This document shows positions 15,000 to 22,551 of a stretch of 58,601 nucleotides of DNA, one piece after another. The stretch spans positions 1-58,601 of the forward strand of contig NZ_SSBI01000053.1 in the NCBI RefSeq assembly GCF_004795015.1. Direction: 5' to 3'. The notes beneath the pieces were generated by a model, which had not been told where the DNA came from, did no database searches, and saw only the letters and a list, made by a program, of their open reading frames with translations. Source of the DNA: Streptomyces sp. A1277. Its GTDB lineage: Bacteria > Actinomycetota > Actinomycetes > Streptomycetales > Streptomycetaceae. Position 1 is the stretch's first letter, and each line of letters starts with the position of its first letter. The position numbers and the translations under genes were made by a program.

Positions 15000-16313
15000 C
15001 TACTTCGTCAGATTCTGCTCGATCTCCTCCTCGACCTCCTCGGGCTCCCGGCCCGGCGTCTGGAGATTGAACCTGGTGATCGCGAACCGGAAGATCACGT
15101 AATACACGACGGCGAAAGCCAGCCCGATCGGGATGATGAGCCAGGGTTTCGTCGCCAGGCTCCAGTTGATGACGTAGTCGATCAACCCCGCCGAGAAGCT
15201 GAAGCCGTCCTTCACACCCAGCGCCCACGTCACCGCCATCGACACACCGGTGAGCACCGCGTGGATCGCATACAGGATGGGCGCGACGAACAGGAACGAG
15301 TACTCGATCGGCTCCGTGATTCCCGTCACGAACGACGTCAGACCGACCGAGATCATCATGCCCGCCACCGCCTTGCGCCGATGCGGCTTCGCGCAGTGGT
15401 AGATCGCCAGCGCCGCCGCCGGCAGCGCGAACATCATGATCGGGAAGAAGCCCGTCGTGAACTGCCCGGCCGTCGGATCGCCCGCCAGGAACCGGTTGAT
15501 GTCACCGTGCACGACCGTCCCGTCCGGCTTCGTGAAGTCACCGAACTGGAACCAGACGAACGTGTTCAGGAACTGGTGCATGCCGATGACCAGCAACGCG
15601 CGGTTGGCCACACCGAAGATGCCCGACCCCAGCCAGTTCAGGTCCACCAGCCACTTCGAGAAACTGGTCAGACCGTCACCGATCGGCTGCCACAGCCACG
15701 CACACAGCGCCGCGAAGAGTAGACCGACGAACGCCATGATGATCGGGACGAGCCGGCGGCCGTTGAAGAAGCCCAGCCAGTCCACCAGCTTCACCCGGTG
15801 GAACCGCCGCCAGAACCAGGCCGCCATCAGGCCCATCACGATCCCGCCGAACACCCCCGGGTTCTGGTACGCCGCCGGCGTCACCGTCGCGTCGCCCGCG
15901 ACACACGTACCGAACCAGGTGCCGCCCGAGACGAACGTCGAACCCTTGTCGCAGTCCACCGGGAACGCGTGCAGCACCGCGTAGTACACGAGGAAACCCG
16001 TCACGGCGGCCAGCGCCGTCGAACCGTCCGCCTTCCGCGCCATCCCGATCGCCACACCGACGCAGAACAGCAGCGGAAGCCCGAGCCCCGAGTCCAGCAG
16101 CGCACCACCGGCCGCCGCGAAGACCTTGGCGACATTCGTCCAGCCCAGGCCCTCGTCACCGAAGACGTCCGGCTGCCCGAGCCGGTTGAGGATACCGGCG
16201 GCCGGCAGCACGGCGATCGGGAGCTGAAGGCTGCGCCCCATCTTCTGGAGGCCCTGGAAAAGACCGTTCCACCACCGCTTCTGTGGGATGGCGGCTTCGC
16301 TGCTGGAGCTCAT
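15000..16313 (-). CDS. nagE1: PTS GlcNAc-type EIIC permease (second copy)
   Basis: 437-residue EIIC permease with the same motifs as its neighbour (LQLPIAVLPAAGILNRLGQPD, NRALLVIGMHQFLNT, GFFPIMMFALPAAA, GITEPIEYSFLFVAP) and the same C-terminal GREPEEVEEEIEQN tail. It differs by an extra loop of about 20 residues after DCDKGSTFVSGG that includes two Cys. Start ATG 16313 has GGGAGG upstream; a longer in-frame extension to 16409 runs through the regulatory region and is unlikely. A dre box lies 43 bases upstream of the start. It diverges from nagF, which probably supplies its EIIB. Confidence 0.9.
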   Translation of the reverse strand: MSSSSEAAIPQKRWWNGLFQGLQKMGRSLQLPIAVLPAAGILNRLGQPDVFGDEGLGWTNVAKVFAAAGGALLDSGLGLPLLFCVGVAIGMARKADGSTALAAVTGFLVYYAVLHAFPVDCDKGSTFVSGGTWFGTCVAGDATVTPAAYQNPGVFGGIVMGLMAAWFWRRFHRVKLVDWLGFFNGRRLVPIIMAFVGLLFAALCAWLWQPIGDGLTSFSKWLVDLNWLGSGIFGVANRALLVIGMHQFLNTFVWFQFGDFTKPDGTVVHGDINRFLAGDPTAGQFTTGFFPIMMFALPAAALAIYHCAKPHRRKAVAGMMISVGLTSFVTGITEPIEYSFLFVAPILYAIHAVLTGVSMAVTWALGVKDGFSFSAGLIDYVINWSLATKPWLIIPIGLAFAVVYYVIFRFAITRFNLQTPGREPEEVEEEIEQNLTK

Positions 16314-16355
16314 CGGCGTCCTCCCGGAACAAGCCACGTTTGATGGGTGTTGCAG

Positions 16356-16371
16356 ACTGGTGTAGACCAGT
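16356..16371. promoter_or_regulatory. DasR-responsive element between nagE1 and nagF
   Basis: ACTGGTGTAGACCAGT matches the dre consensus at 15 of 16 positions (G for C at the seventh). The same G variant occurs in the 14838 site. It sits in the divergent nagE1/nagF promoter region. Confidence 0.85.
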
Positions 16372-16535
16372 TGCGGTACGGTGCGGAGCCCGCCCGGAAG
16401 GCAGGGCACCGGTGATCGTCATCATTGGCGACAGCCGGAGCGCTCGCTAGCGAAGTTGAGCCAACCGTGCGTTACCGTGACGAAACGGACCCATGGTGGG
16501 CCGTCGCATGCACATGAGGAACCAGGGAGAAGGCC

Positions 16536-16769
16536 ATGGCCAGCAAGGCTGAGAAGATCGTCGCCGGGCTCGGCGGAATCGAGAACATCGAAGAGGTCGA
16601 GGGCTGCATCACCCGCCTGCGCACCGAGGTCCGCGACGCGAGCAAGGTCGACGAGGCCGCGCTCAAGGCCGCCGGCGCCCACGGCGTCGTCAAGATGGGC
16701 ACCGCGATCCAGGTCGTCATCGGCACCGACGCCGACCCGATCGCCGCCGACATCGAAGACATGATGTGA
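16536..16769 (+). CDS. nagF: PTS EIIB component for GlcNAc
   Basis: 77-residue stand-alone EIIB domain of the glucose/GlcNAc PTS. The phospho-accepting Cys24 sits in EGCITRLR, the family signature, followed by VKMGTAIQVVIGTDAD. It transfers phosphate from EIIA to sugar bound by the EIIC permeases, which lack their own IIB. The ribosome site AGGGAGAAGG precedes ATG 16536. It is divergently transcribed from nagE1 with a DasR box between them, so co-regulation by DasR is expected. Confidence 0.95.
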   Translation: MASKAEKIVAGLGGIENIEEVEGCITRLRTEVRDASKVDEAALKAAGAHGVVKMGTAIQVVIGTDADPIAADIEDMM

Positions 16770-16840
16770 CCCACCGCTGAACCCGTCGGGCCTCCTCGGC
16801 CGACACCCGCCGAACCCCGCCGGCCCCTCGGCCGGCACCC

Positions 16841-16870
16841 GCAGGCCCCGCCCACCAGGGCGGGGCCTGC
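16841..16870 (+). terminator. Hairpin terminator after nagF
   Basis: Perfect 13-bp stem (GCAGGCCCCGCCC/GGGCGGGGCCTGC) with a 4-base loop. The remainder of 16770-17080 holds two copies of CCCGCACACCGG and no gene that I can see. Confidence 0.88.
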
Positions 16871-17080
16871 CGCGCGCCCGCCCCACCGGGGTGCTCCGGT
16901 CGGGCAACCCCGCACACCGGAGGGAACGGGCTCCTGTGGGGCACCCCGCACACCGGCGATACAGGCTCCGCGCCGGAAATCCCGGGTCTCACGCCCGCCG
17001 CCACCCACGGCCCCGCGCCCAGGCAGGCACCGCCTCCTCGCCGGAATTCACCCGGCCCCGCACCCGATAGGCTCGACGCC

Positions 17081-17818
<738 letters not shown>

Positions 17819-17868
17819 GGCAGACCCCGAGAGCAACCAACTCCCTCTCCCACGGCGTCGATACGCAT

Positions 17869-17898
17869 ACGGGCGCACGGGTCCAACCGTGCGCCCGT
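17869..17898 (+). terminator. Hairpin after rph
   Basis: Perfect 12-bp stem (ACGGGCGCACGG and complement) with a 6-base loop, 50 bases after rph. Confidence 0.8.
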
Positions 17899-17930
17899 CC
17901 ACGTATCCGCACCCGGGGAGGGACCACACC

Positions 17931-17999
17931 ATGGCCGCGCGCCACCGGCACCACCGCACCGCACTGGCCGTGGAGATCGCCGAGGTCTGCACCCCGTGA
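17931..17999 (+). CDS. Possible 22-aa peptide with strong ribosome site
   Basis: An ATG at 17931 is preceded by GGGGAGGGA at ideal spacing and opens a 22-codon frame rich in His and Arg (MAARHRHHRTALAVEIAEVC) ending 32 bases before rdgB. It could be a leader frame affecting rdgB translation or a chance frame. Apart from the ribosome site there is no other evidence. Confidence 0.25.
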   Translation: MAARHRHHRTALAVEIAEVCTP

Positions 18000-18031
18000 C
18001 CCACCGGGGCGGGCGCGGCGATAATCGACCC

Positions 18032-18634
18032 ATGACCCGTCTCATCCTCGCCACCCGCAACGCCGGGAAGATCACCGAACTCCACGCGATCCTCGCCGAC
18101 GCGGGCCTCACCCACGAACTCGTCGGCGCCGACGCGTACCCGGAGGTCCCCGACGTCAAGGAGACCGGCGTCACCTTCGCCGAGAACGCCCTCCTCAAGG
18201 CCCACGCCCTCGCCCGGGCCACCGGCCACCCCGCCATCGCCGACGACTCCGGCCTCTGCGTAGACGTGCTCGGCGGCGCCCCCGGCATCTTCTCGGCCCG
18301 CTGGTCCGGCACCCACGGCAACGACCGCGCCAACCTGGACCTGCTCCTCGCCCAGCTCTCCGACATCGACGCCCCCCACCGCGCCGCCCACTTCGCCTGC
18401 GCGGCCGCGCTCGCCCTCCCGGACGGCACGGAACGCGTGGTCGAGGGCCGCCTCACCGGCACCCTGCGCCACACCCCCGCCGGCGGTTACGGCTTCGGCT
18501 ACGACCCGATCCTCCAGCCGGACGGCGAGACGCGCACCTGCGCGGAACTGACCCCGGACGAAAAGAACGCGATCAGCCACCGCGGCAAGGCGTTCCGGGC
18601 GCTGGTGCCGGTGGTGCGGGAACTGGTGGGGTAA
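18032..18634 (+). CDS. rdgB: XTP/dITP diphosphatase (RdgB/HAM1)
   Basis: 200-residue house-cleaning pyrophosphatase hydrolysing dITP, ITP and XTP. It begins TRLILATRNAGKITEL (substrate-binding motif) and contains TFAENALLKAHALARATG, AIADDSGLCVDVLGGAPG (catalytic acidic residues), GYGFGYDPI and FRALVPVVRELVG. I start at ATG 18032, where homology to the family begins; an in-frame extension to 17996 is Gly/Arg-rich. The stop codon lies inside a perfect 42-bp palindrome. Confidence 0.96.
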   Translation: MTRLILATRNAGKITELHAILADAGLTHELVGADAYPEVPDVKETGVTFAENALLKAHALARATGHPAIADDSGLCVDVLGGAPGIFSARWSGTHGNDRANLDLLLAQLSDIDAPHRAAHFACAAALALPDGTERVVEGRLTGTLRHTPAGGYGFGYDPILQPDGETRTCAELTPDEKNAISHRGKAFRALVPVVRELVG

Positions 18635-18675
18635 CACTGATGCCCGGCCCCTCCGGAGGGGCCGGGCATCAGTGT
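18634..18675. terminator. Perfect 42-bp palindrome (bidirectional terminator)
   Basis: Two 21-base arms, ACACTGATGCCCGGCCCCTC plus C and its exact complement, with no unpaired centre in DNA. It starts at the last base of the rdgB stop and ends 7 bases before the tRNA 3' end on the other strand, so it can terminate both transcripts. Confidence 0.9.
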
Positions 18676-18682
18676 GATGTGT

Positions 18683-18756
18683 GCGCCCGGTCGGATTCGA
18701 ACCGACACAAACACGACCACCTAAAGATCGCCGCTCACCAGTTGGCGTACGGGCGC
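18683..18756 (-). tRNA. tRNA gene, anticodon TAG (Leu-like, short variable arm)
   Basis: Folding by hand on the minus strand gives a complete cloverleaf of 74 nt: acceptor GCGCCCG/CGGGCGC (7 bp), U8-A9, a 3-bp D stem CGC/GCG with GG in the loop, anticodon stem CGATC/GGTCG with loop TTTAGGT (anticodon TAG), variable region TGTTTGT, T arm GTCGG-TTCGAAT-CCGAC, and discriminator A. CCA is not encoded. The 3-bp D stem, following G, anticodon and A73 all fit tRNA-Leu, but bacterial tRNA-Leu normally has a long variable arm and here it is 7 nt. It may be an unusual or decayed leucine tRNA. Confidence 0.7.
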
Positions 18757-18955
18757 ATAACGAGAACGAGCTTACCGCCCCGCATGGAGGGGCGGGCAGA
18801 GTTCCAGACGGTGCCCGTGCCACACCTCGCACATCGTTCTTCTGCGCCCATGCGGATGAGCTCCTCGCTGTCGCACTTTGCGAGAGGCCGGATCCATTAC
18901 GGAGCAATGGACCGACTATCGGAGAGTCACGTCCGATATCCGACAAGATGCGGAA

Positions 18956-18992
18956 CGGCCCGTACCGCTTCGAGGGGAAGCCGTACGGGCCG
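18956..18992 (-). terminator. Hairpin terminator after the MFS transporter
   Basis: 16-bp stem (CGGCCCGTAC..GCTTC) with one C-C mismatch and a short loop, 19 bases past the transporter stop on the minus strand. Confidence 0.8.
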
Positions 18993-19010
18993 CAGCGGGG
19001 GCCGAAAGGG

Positions 19011-20507
19011 TCAGAACTTCGGGTCCGGGGTCTGGGAGGCCACCAGTTCTTCCGCTTCCGCCGTCGTCTCCACCGAGGGCGGGGAGCCGGCCAGGGGCTT
19101 GTTGGCGGTTTCCTTCATGCAGGCCACCGCGATCACGCCGACCAGGGCCGCCGCCATCGCGTAGTAGGCCGGCATCAGGTTGGTGCCCGAGACGCTGATC
19201 AGGGCGGTGATCACCAGCGGGGTCGTACCGCCGAAGAGCGACGCGGAGAGGTTGTAGCCGACCGAGAGGGAGCCGTAGCGGACGTTCGTGGGGAACAGGG
19301 CCGGGAGGGCGGCCGACATCGTGCCGAGCATGCAGACCAGGGAGAGGCCCAGCAGCAGCATGCCGATGGTGATGGCGGGGATGCTGCCCTGGCGGATCAG
19401 GAGGAAGGCGGGGAGGGAGAAGATCAGGAAGCCCAGCATGCCGGTCATCAGGAGCGGCTTGCGGCCGAAGCGGTCGGAGAGCTTTCCGATCTGGTTGATG
19501 ATCAGCATCAGGAAGACCATGACGGCCAGCAGGATGAGCAGGCCGTGGGTCTCGCTGTAGCCGAGCTCGTCGGAGAGGTACGTCGGCATGTACGACAGCA
19601 GCATGTAGTCGGTGATGTTGTACGCGCCGACCAGGCAGATGCAGAGGATCAGCGTCGGCCAGTAGTCGCGGAAGATCTTGGCGAGGTCGCCCTTGGCGGT
19701 CGTCTCGACGCTGTCCGCCGCCTCCGTGGCGTGCGCGGTGCCGCCCTCCAGCTTCTGGAAGGCCGGGGTCTCGTCCAGGCGCAGTCGCAGGTAGAGGCCG
19801 ACGAGGCCGAGCGGGCCCGCGACGAGGAAGGGGATGCGCCAGCCCCAGGAGTCCATCTGGGCGTCGCTGAGGAGCGCGTAGAGCAGTGTGACGAGGCCGG
19901 CGGCGCCCACGTAGCCGGCCAGGGTGCCGAATTCGAGGAAGCTGCCGAAGAAGCCGCGCCGCTTGTCGGGGGCGTACTCGGCGATGAAGGTCGAGGCCCC
20001 GCCGTACTCGCCGCCCGTGGAGAAGCCCTGGAGCATGCGGAAGAAGATCAGCAGGACGGCCGCCCAGATGCCGATCGACTGGTGTGAGGGGATGAGGCCG
20101 ATCGCGAAGGTGCCGATCGCCATCATGATCATGGTGAGGGCGAGGACCTTCTTGCGGCCGACCTTGTCGCCCATGGGTCCGAAGAACATGCCGCCGAGGG
20201 GGCGGACGAGGAAGGCGACCGCGAAGGTGGCGAAGGAGGAGAGGAGCTGGGTGGTGTCGTTCCCGGACGGGAAGAAGACGTGGCCCAGGGTTCCGGCGAG
20301 GTAGGAGTAGATGCCGAAGTCGAACCATTCCATGGCGTTGCCGAGTGAGGCAGCCTTGACCGCGCGCTTGACCGCCTGGTCGTCCGTGATCGTGATGTCC
20401 GTACGGCGCAGCTTGGGGTTCTGGCGCTTGCGGATGGCACGGAAGAGGGCGGGGTGGCGTTTGACCGCTTCCGGGTCGGCCACCTGGTGGGGGTCGGAGG
20501 CCGCCAT
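19011..20507 (-). CDS. MFS transporter, metabolite:H+ symporter type (ProP-like)
   Basis: 498-residue inner-membrane transporter of the metabolite:H+ symporter branch of the major facilitator superfamily, which includes the osmolyte transporter ProP. Diagnostic motifs are GNAMEWFDFGIYSYLAG in helix 1, RPLGGMFFGPMGDKVGRKK in the loop after helix 2, GFSTGGEYGGASTFIAEYAP and KLSDRFGRKPLL. It has twelve helices and a polar 50-residue N-terminus. Proline or betaine uptake is likely, but alpha-ketoglutarate or citrate carriers share these motifs. It is monocistronic with its own terminator. Confidence 0.92.
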   Translation of the reverse strand: MAASDPHQVADPEAVKRHPALFRAIRKRQNPKLRRTDITITDDQAVKRAVKAASLGNAMEWFDFGIYSYLAGTLGHVFFPSGNDTTQLLSSFATFAVAFLVRPLGGMFFGPMGDKVGRKKVLALTMIMMAIGTFAIGLIPSHQSIGIWAAVLLIFFRMLQGFSTGGEYGGASTFIAEYAPDKRRGFFGSFLEFGTLAGYVGAAGLVTLLYALLSDAQMDSWGWRIPFLVAGPLGLVGLYLRLRLDETPAFQKLEGGTAHATEAADSVETTAKGDLAKIFRDYWPTLILCICLVGAYNITDYMLLSYMPTYLSDELGYSETHGLLILLAVMVFLMLIINQIGKLSDRFGRKPLLMTGMLGFLIFSLPAFLLIRQGSIPAITIGMLLLGLSLVCMLGTMSAALPALFPTNVRYGSLSVGYNLSASLFGGTTPLVITALISVSGTNLMPAYYAMAAALVGVIAVACMKETANKPLAGSPPSVETTAEAEELVASQTPDPKF

Positions 20508-20610
20508 GGCCGGTTCCTTTCCTCGGCGAGTGTTTCAGGAAAGGCTTCTGCGCGGACATGGCGGTCGCAAACCGATTCGGCGGAGGATTGGGATGTCGCT
20601 CACATGATTT

Positions 20611-20632
20611 CGGCCGTTCGGCCCAACGGCCG
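20611..20632 (-). terminator. Hairpin after bcp
   Basis: CGGCCGTT and AACGGCCG pair with a 6-base loop, 37 bases past the bcp stop on the minus strand. Confidence 0.6.
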
Positions 20633-20668
20633 GCTGGTTTCGGTTCGCTCCGGGCGGGCGGGTGGGTC

Positions 20669-21136
20669 TCAGATCTTGAGGTCTTTGATGATCTTGGCGA
20701 CGTGGCCGGTCGCCTTCACGTTGTAGAAGGCGTGGGCGACCTTGCCGTTCTCGTCGACGACGATCGTGGAGCGGATGACGCCCGTCACCGTTTTGCCGTA
20801 GAGCTTCTTCTCGCCGTAGGCGCCGTACGCCTCCAGGGTCTCCTTGGCGGGATCGCCCACCAGGGTGACCTTGAGGTTCTCCTTCTCGCGGAATTTCGCG
20901 AGCTTCTCCGGCTTGTCGGGTGAGACGCCGATGACGTCGTAGCCGGCCCCGGCCAGGAGGTCGAGGTTGTCGGTGAAGTCGCATGCCTGCTTGGTGCAGC
21001 CGGGGGTAAGTGCTGCGGGGTAGAAGTAGACGATGACCTTGTGGCCCTTGTGGTCCGCGAGCGAGACGTCGTTGCCGTCGGCGTCGGGGAGGGTGAAGGC
21101 GGGGGCGGTGTCGCCGGGCTTGAGGCGCTCGCTCAT
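20669..21136 (-). CDS. bcp: Thioredoxin-dependent peroxiredoxin (BCP type)
   Basis: 155-residue peroxiredoxin of the BCP/PrxQ group, reducing hydrogen peroxide and organic hydroperoxides. The active site is YPAALTPGCTKQACDF, with peroxidatic Cys47 preceded by Thr44 and Pro45, and a likely resolving Cys52 in the same helix. The usual Lys or Ala-Asn variant before Thr is here ALTPG. ATG 21136 has GGAG upstream. Divergent from the DUF3618 gene. Confidence 0.96.
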   Translation of the reverse strand: MSERLKPGDTAPAFTLPDADGNDVSLADHKGHKVIVYFYPAALTPGCTKQACDFTDNLDLLAGAGYDVIGVSPDKPEKLAKFREKENLKVTLVGDPAKETLEAYGAYGEKKLYGKTVTGVIRSTIVVDENGKVAHAFYNVKATGHVAKIIKDLKI

Positions 21137-21263
21137 GGTTCTCCTCGTTGGTACGTGGGGTGTAAGGGACCGAGGGTAATAGGGGTGCCGCCGGGTGCGG
21201 ATGCGGCGGAACTGACAGACTGTCGATGAAGGTTTACCGGACGAGGACCACGGAGGCGGCGCG

Positions 21264-21584
21264 GTGTCGGATGCCAGGACCCCTGCGCAGATCGAGGCGG
21301 ACATCATCAGCAGGCGTGAGCGGCTTGCGGTGGTACTCGATGAGATCGGGGTGCGTGTGCACCCGAAGACGATCATCGGTGACGCGAAGGCGAAGGTCGC
21401 CGGGACCGTGGACCGGACGGCCGGGCGTGCGTACGTCGCGGTGAACCGGGCGGTGTCGGACGTGAAGGCGCAGTTCGTCTCGGAGGAGGGTTCGCCCCGG
21501 CTGGAGCGGGTCGTCCCGGTGGCGCTGCTGGCGGTCGGTGTGGTGGGTCTGGTGGTCGTGTCCAGGCGGCGCGGCAAGCGCTGA
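21264..21584 (+). CDS. DUF3618 family membrane-anchored protein
   Basis: 106-residue protein of the DUF3618 family. The conserved N-terminal motif RTPAQIEADIISRRERLAVV (about residues 5-24) is followed by a helical stretch of about 45 residues and a single C-terminal transmembrane helix (about residues 84-98), ending in a basic RRRGKR. Start is GTG 21264. These proteins are common in actinobacteria next to bcp. The function is unknown; the topology suggests a cytoplasmic helical domain tethered to the membrane. Confidence 0.88.
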   Translation: MSDARTPAQIEADIISRRERLAVVLDEIGVRVHPKTIIGDAKAKVAGTVDRTAGRAYVAVNRAVSDVKAQFVSEEGSPRLERVVPVALLAVGVVGLVVVSRRRGKR

Positions 21585-21683
21585 CGCCCTGGGCGGTGCC
21601 TTGCCGGTCGCGGCCGGGTCGGCGGTGCCTGGTACGGCACCCCCTGGCGCACGGCCGTCCCGCTGCCCGGTAGGTTGCGGGGC

Positions 21684-22022
21684 GTGAGCGAGAACACCGA
21701 CGACAAGCTGCCCATCCGGATGCTGCACGACCGTGTGCTGGTCCGGTCCGAGTCGCCCGAGGGCGAGCGGCGTTCGGGCGGCGGCATTCTGATTCCCGCG
21801 ACGGCTGCGGTCGGCCGTCGGCTGGGGTGGGCCGTGGTGGTCGCGGTGGGGCAGAACGTGCGGACGGTCGAGCCGGGTGACCGGGTGCTGTTCGATCCGG
21901 AGGACCGGGCGGAGGTCGAGGTGCGGGGTGTGGCGTACGTGCTGATGCGCGAGCGTGATCTGCACGCGGTGGCGGCGGACCGGTTCGAGGGCTCGGAGGA
22001 TTCGACCGGGTTGTATCTGTAA
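21684..22022 (+). CDS. GroES-like co-chaperonin family protein
   Basis: 112-residue protein with a GroES-type fold: LPIRMLHDRVLVRSE at the start, the mobile loop region GERRSGGGILIPATA, then AVVVAVGQNVRTVEPGDRVLFD. It is not next to groEL, so it is a second, divergent GroES-like protein rather than the main co-chaperonin. GTG 21684 is preferred over a TTG at 21675 because it starts MSENTDDKLP. Followed by a duplicated segment and a T-run terminator. Confidence 0.85.
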   Translation: MSENTDDKLPIRMLHDRVLVRSESPEGERRSGGGILIPATAAVGRRLGWAVVVAVGQNVRTVEPGDRVLFDPEDRAEVEVRGVAYVLMRERDLHAVAADRFEGSEDSTGLYL

Positions 22023-22024
22023 TC

Positions 22025-22102
22025 CGCGCCGGAAGGCCCTGGGGGCCCGGTGGCCGTGGTCACCGCGCCGGAAGGCCCTGAGGGTCCGGTGACCGTGGTC
22101 AC
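22025..22102. repeat. Two tandem 39-bp copies
   Basis: Direct repeat of a 39-bp unit starting CGCGCCGGAAGGCCCTG (22025-22063 and 22064-22102), differing at three positions by eye. The second copy forms the terminator hairpin. Confidence 0.9.
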
Positions 22103-22114
22103 CGGGCCTTTTGT
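22071..22114 (+). terminator. Intrinsic terminator with T run
   Basis: Inner hairpin CCGGTGACC-GT-GGTCACCGG inside an outer AAGGCCC/GGGCCTT, followed by TTTGT. One of the few terminators in the window with a T tract. It separates the GroES-like gene from the riboswitch. Confidence 0.88.
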
Positions 22115-22138
22115 CTGTCCTTTGCTACGGTGGAAGGA

Positions 22139-22179
22139 CCCGACGAGACGCGCCGTACCGGGTTCCGCAAAGACGACGC
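22139..22179 (+). promoter_or_regulatory. Guanidine-III (mini-ykkC type III) riboswitch
   Basis: The sequence CCCGACGAGACGCGCCGTAC, continuing CGGGTTCCGCAAAGACGACGC, aligns almost base for base with the guanidine-III aptamer as I remember it: ACGAG, GCGCCGTACC, GGGT, a variable spacer, then GACGACGC that closes the pseudoknot. It ends 42 bases before an SMR exporter of the SugE/Gdx type, the expected target. Guanidinium should switch the exporter on. Confidence 0.85.
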
Positions 22180-22221
22180 ACCCGTGTTGTTCGCGTGTTC
22201 TGTCTCGTCGGAGGTGCTGTC

Positions 22222-22542
22222 GTGGCGTGGGTTCTGCTGGTCGTCGCCGGTCTGCTGGAGGTGGCCTGGTCGATCGGGATGAAGTACACCGAGGGGTTCA
22301 CCCGGCTGTGGCCGAGTGTGTTCACGGGCGTGGGGATCGTGGCGAGCATGCTGTTGTTGTCGCATGCGGCGCGGACCCTGCCGATCGGTACGGCGTACGG
22401 GGTGTGGGTCGGCATCGGTGCGGCGGGTGCGGCGGTGCTGGGGATGGTGGTGCTGCACGAGCCGGTGACGGCGGCCCGGATCTTCTTCGTCTGTCTGTTG
22501 CTGGTGGCTGTGGTGGGGTTGAAGGCGACGTCGGGGCACTGA
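22222..22542 (+). CDS. sugE: SMR family guanidinium exporter (SugE/Gdx)
   Basis: 106-residue small multidrug resistance protein with four membrane helices. Glu13 in VAGLLEVAWSIGMKYT is the essential proton/substrate-binding carboxylate, and the WSIGMKY sequence marks the SugE/Gdx subgroup rather than EmrE. Start GTG 22222 has GGAGG 8 bases upstream; an upstream in-frame extension would run through the riboswitch. The guanidine-III riboswitch in front indicates that its natural substrate is guanidinium. It converges with the PBP gene 9 bases away. Confidence 0.95.
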   Translation: MAWVLLVVAGLLEVAWSIGMKYTEGFTRLWPSVFTGVGIVASMLLLSHAARTLPIGTAYGVWVGIGAAGAAVLGMVVLHEPVTAARIFFVCLLLVAVVGLKATSGH

Positions 22543-22551
22543 CGCGGCGGC

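Noticed and set aside
21684..22022. Main GroES of the cell
   Set aside because: No groEL is adjacent and the sequence is divergent; it is kept only as a GroES-like protein.
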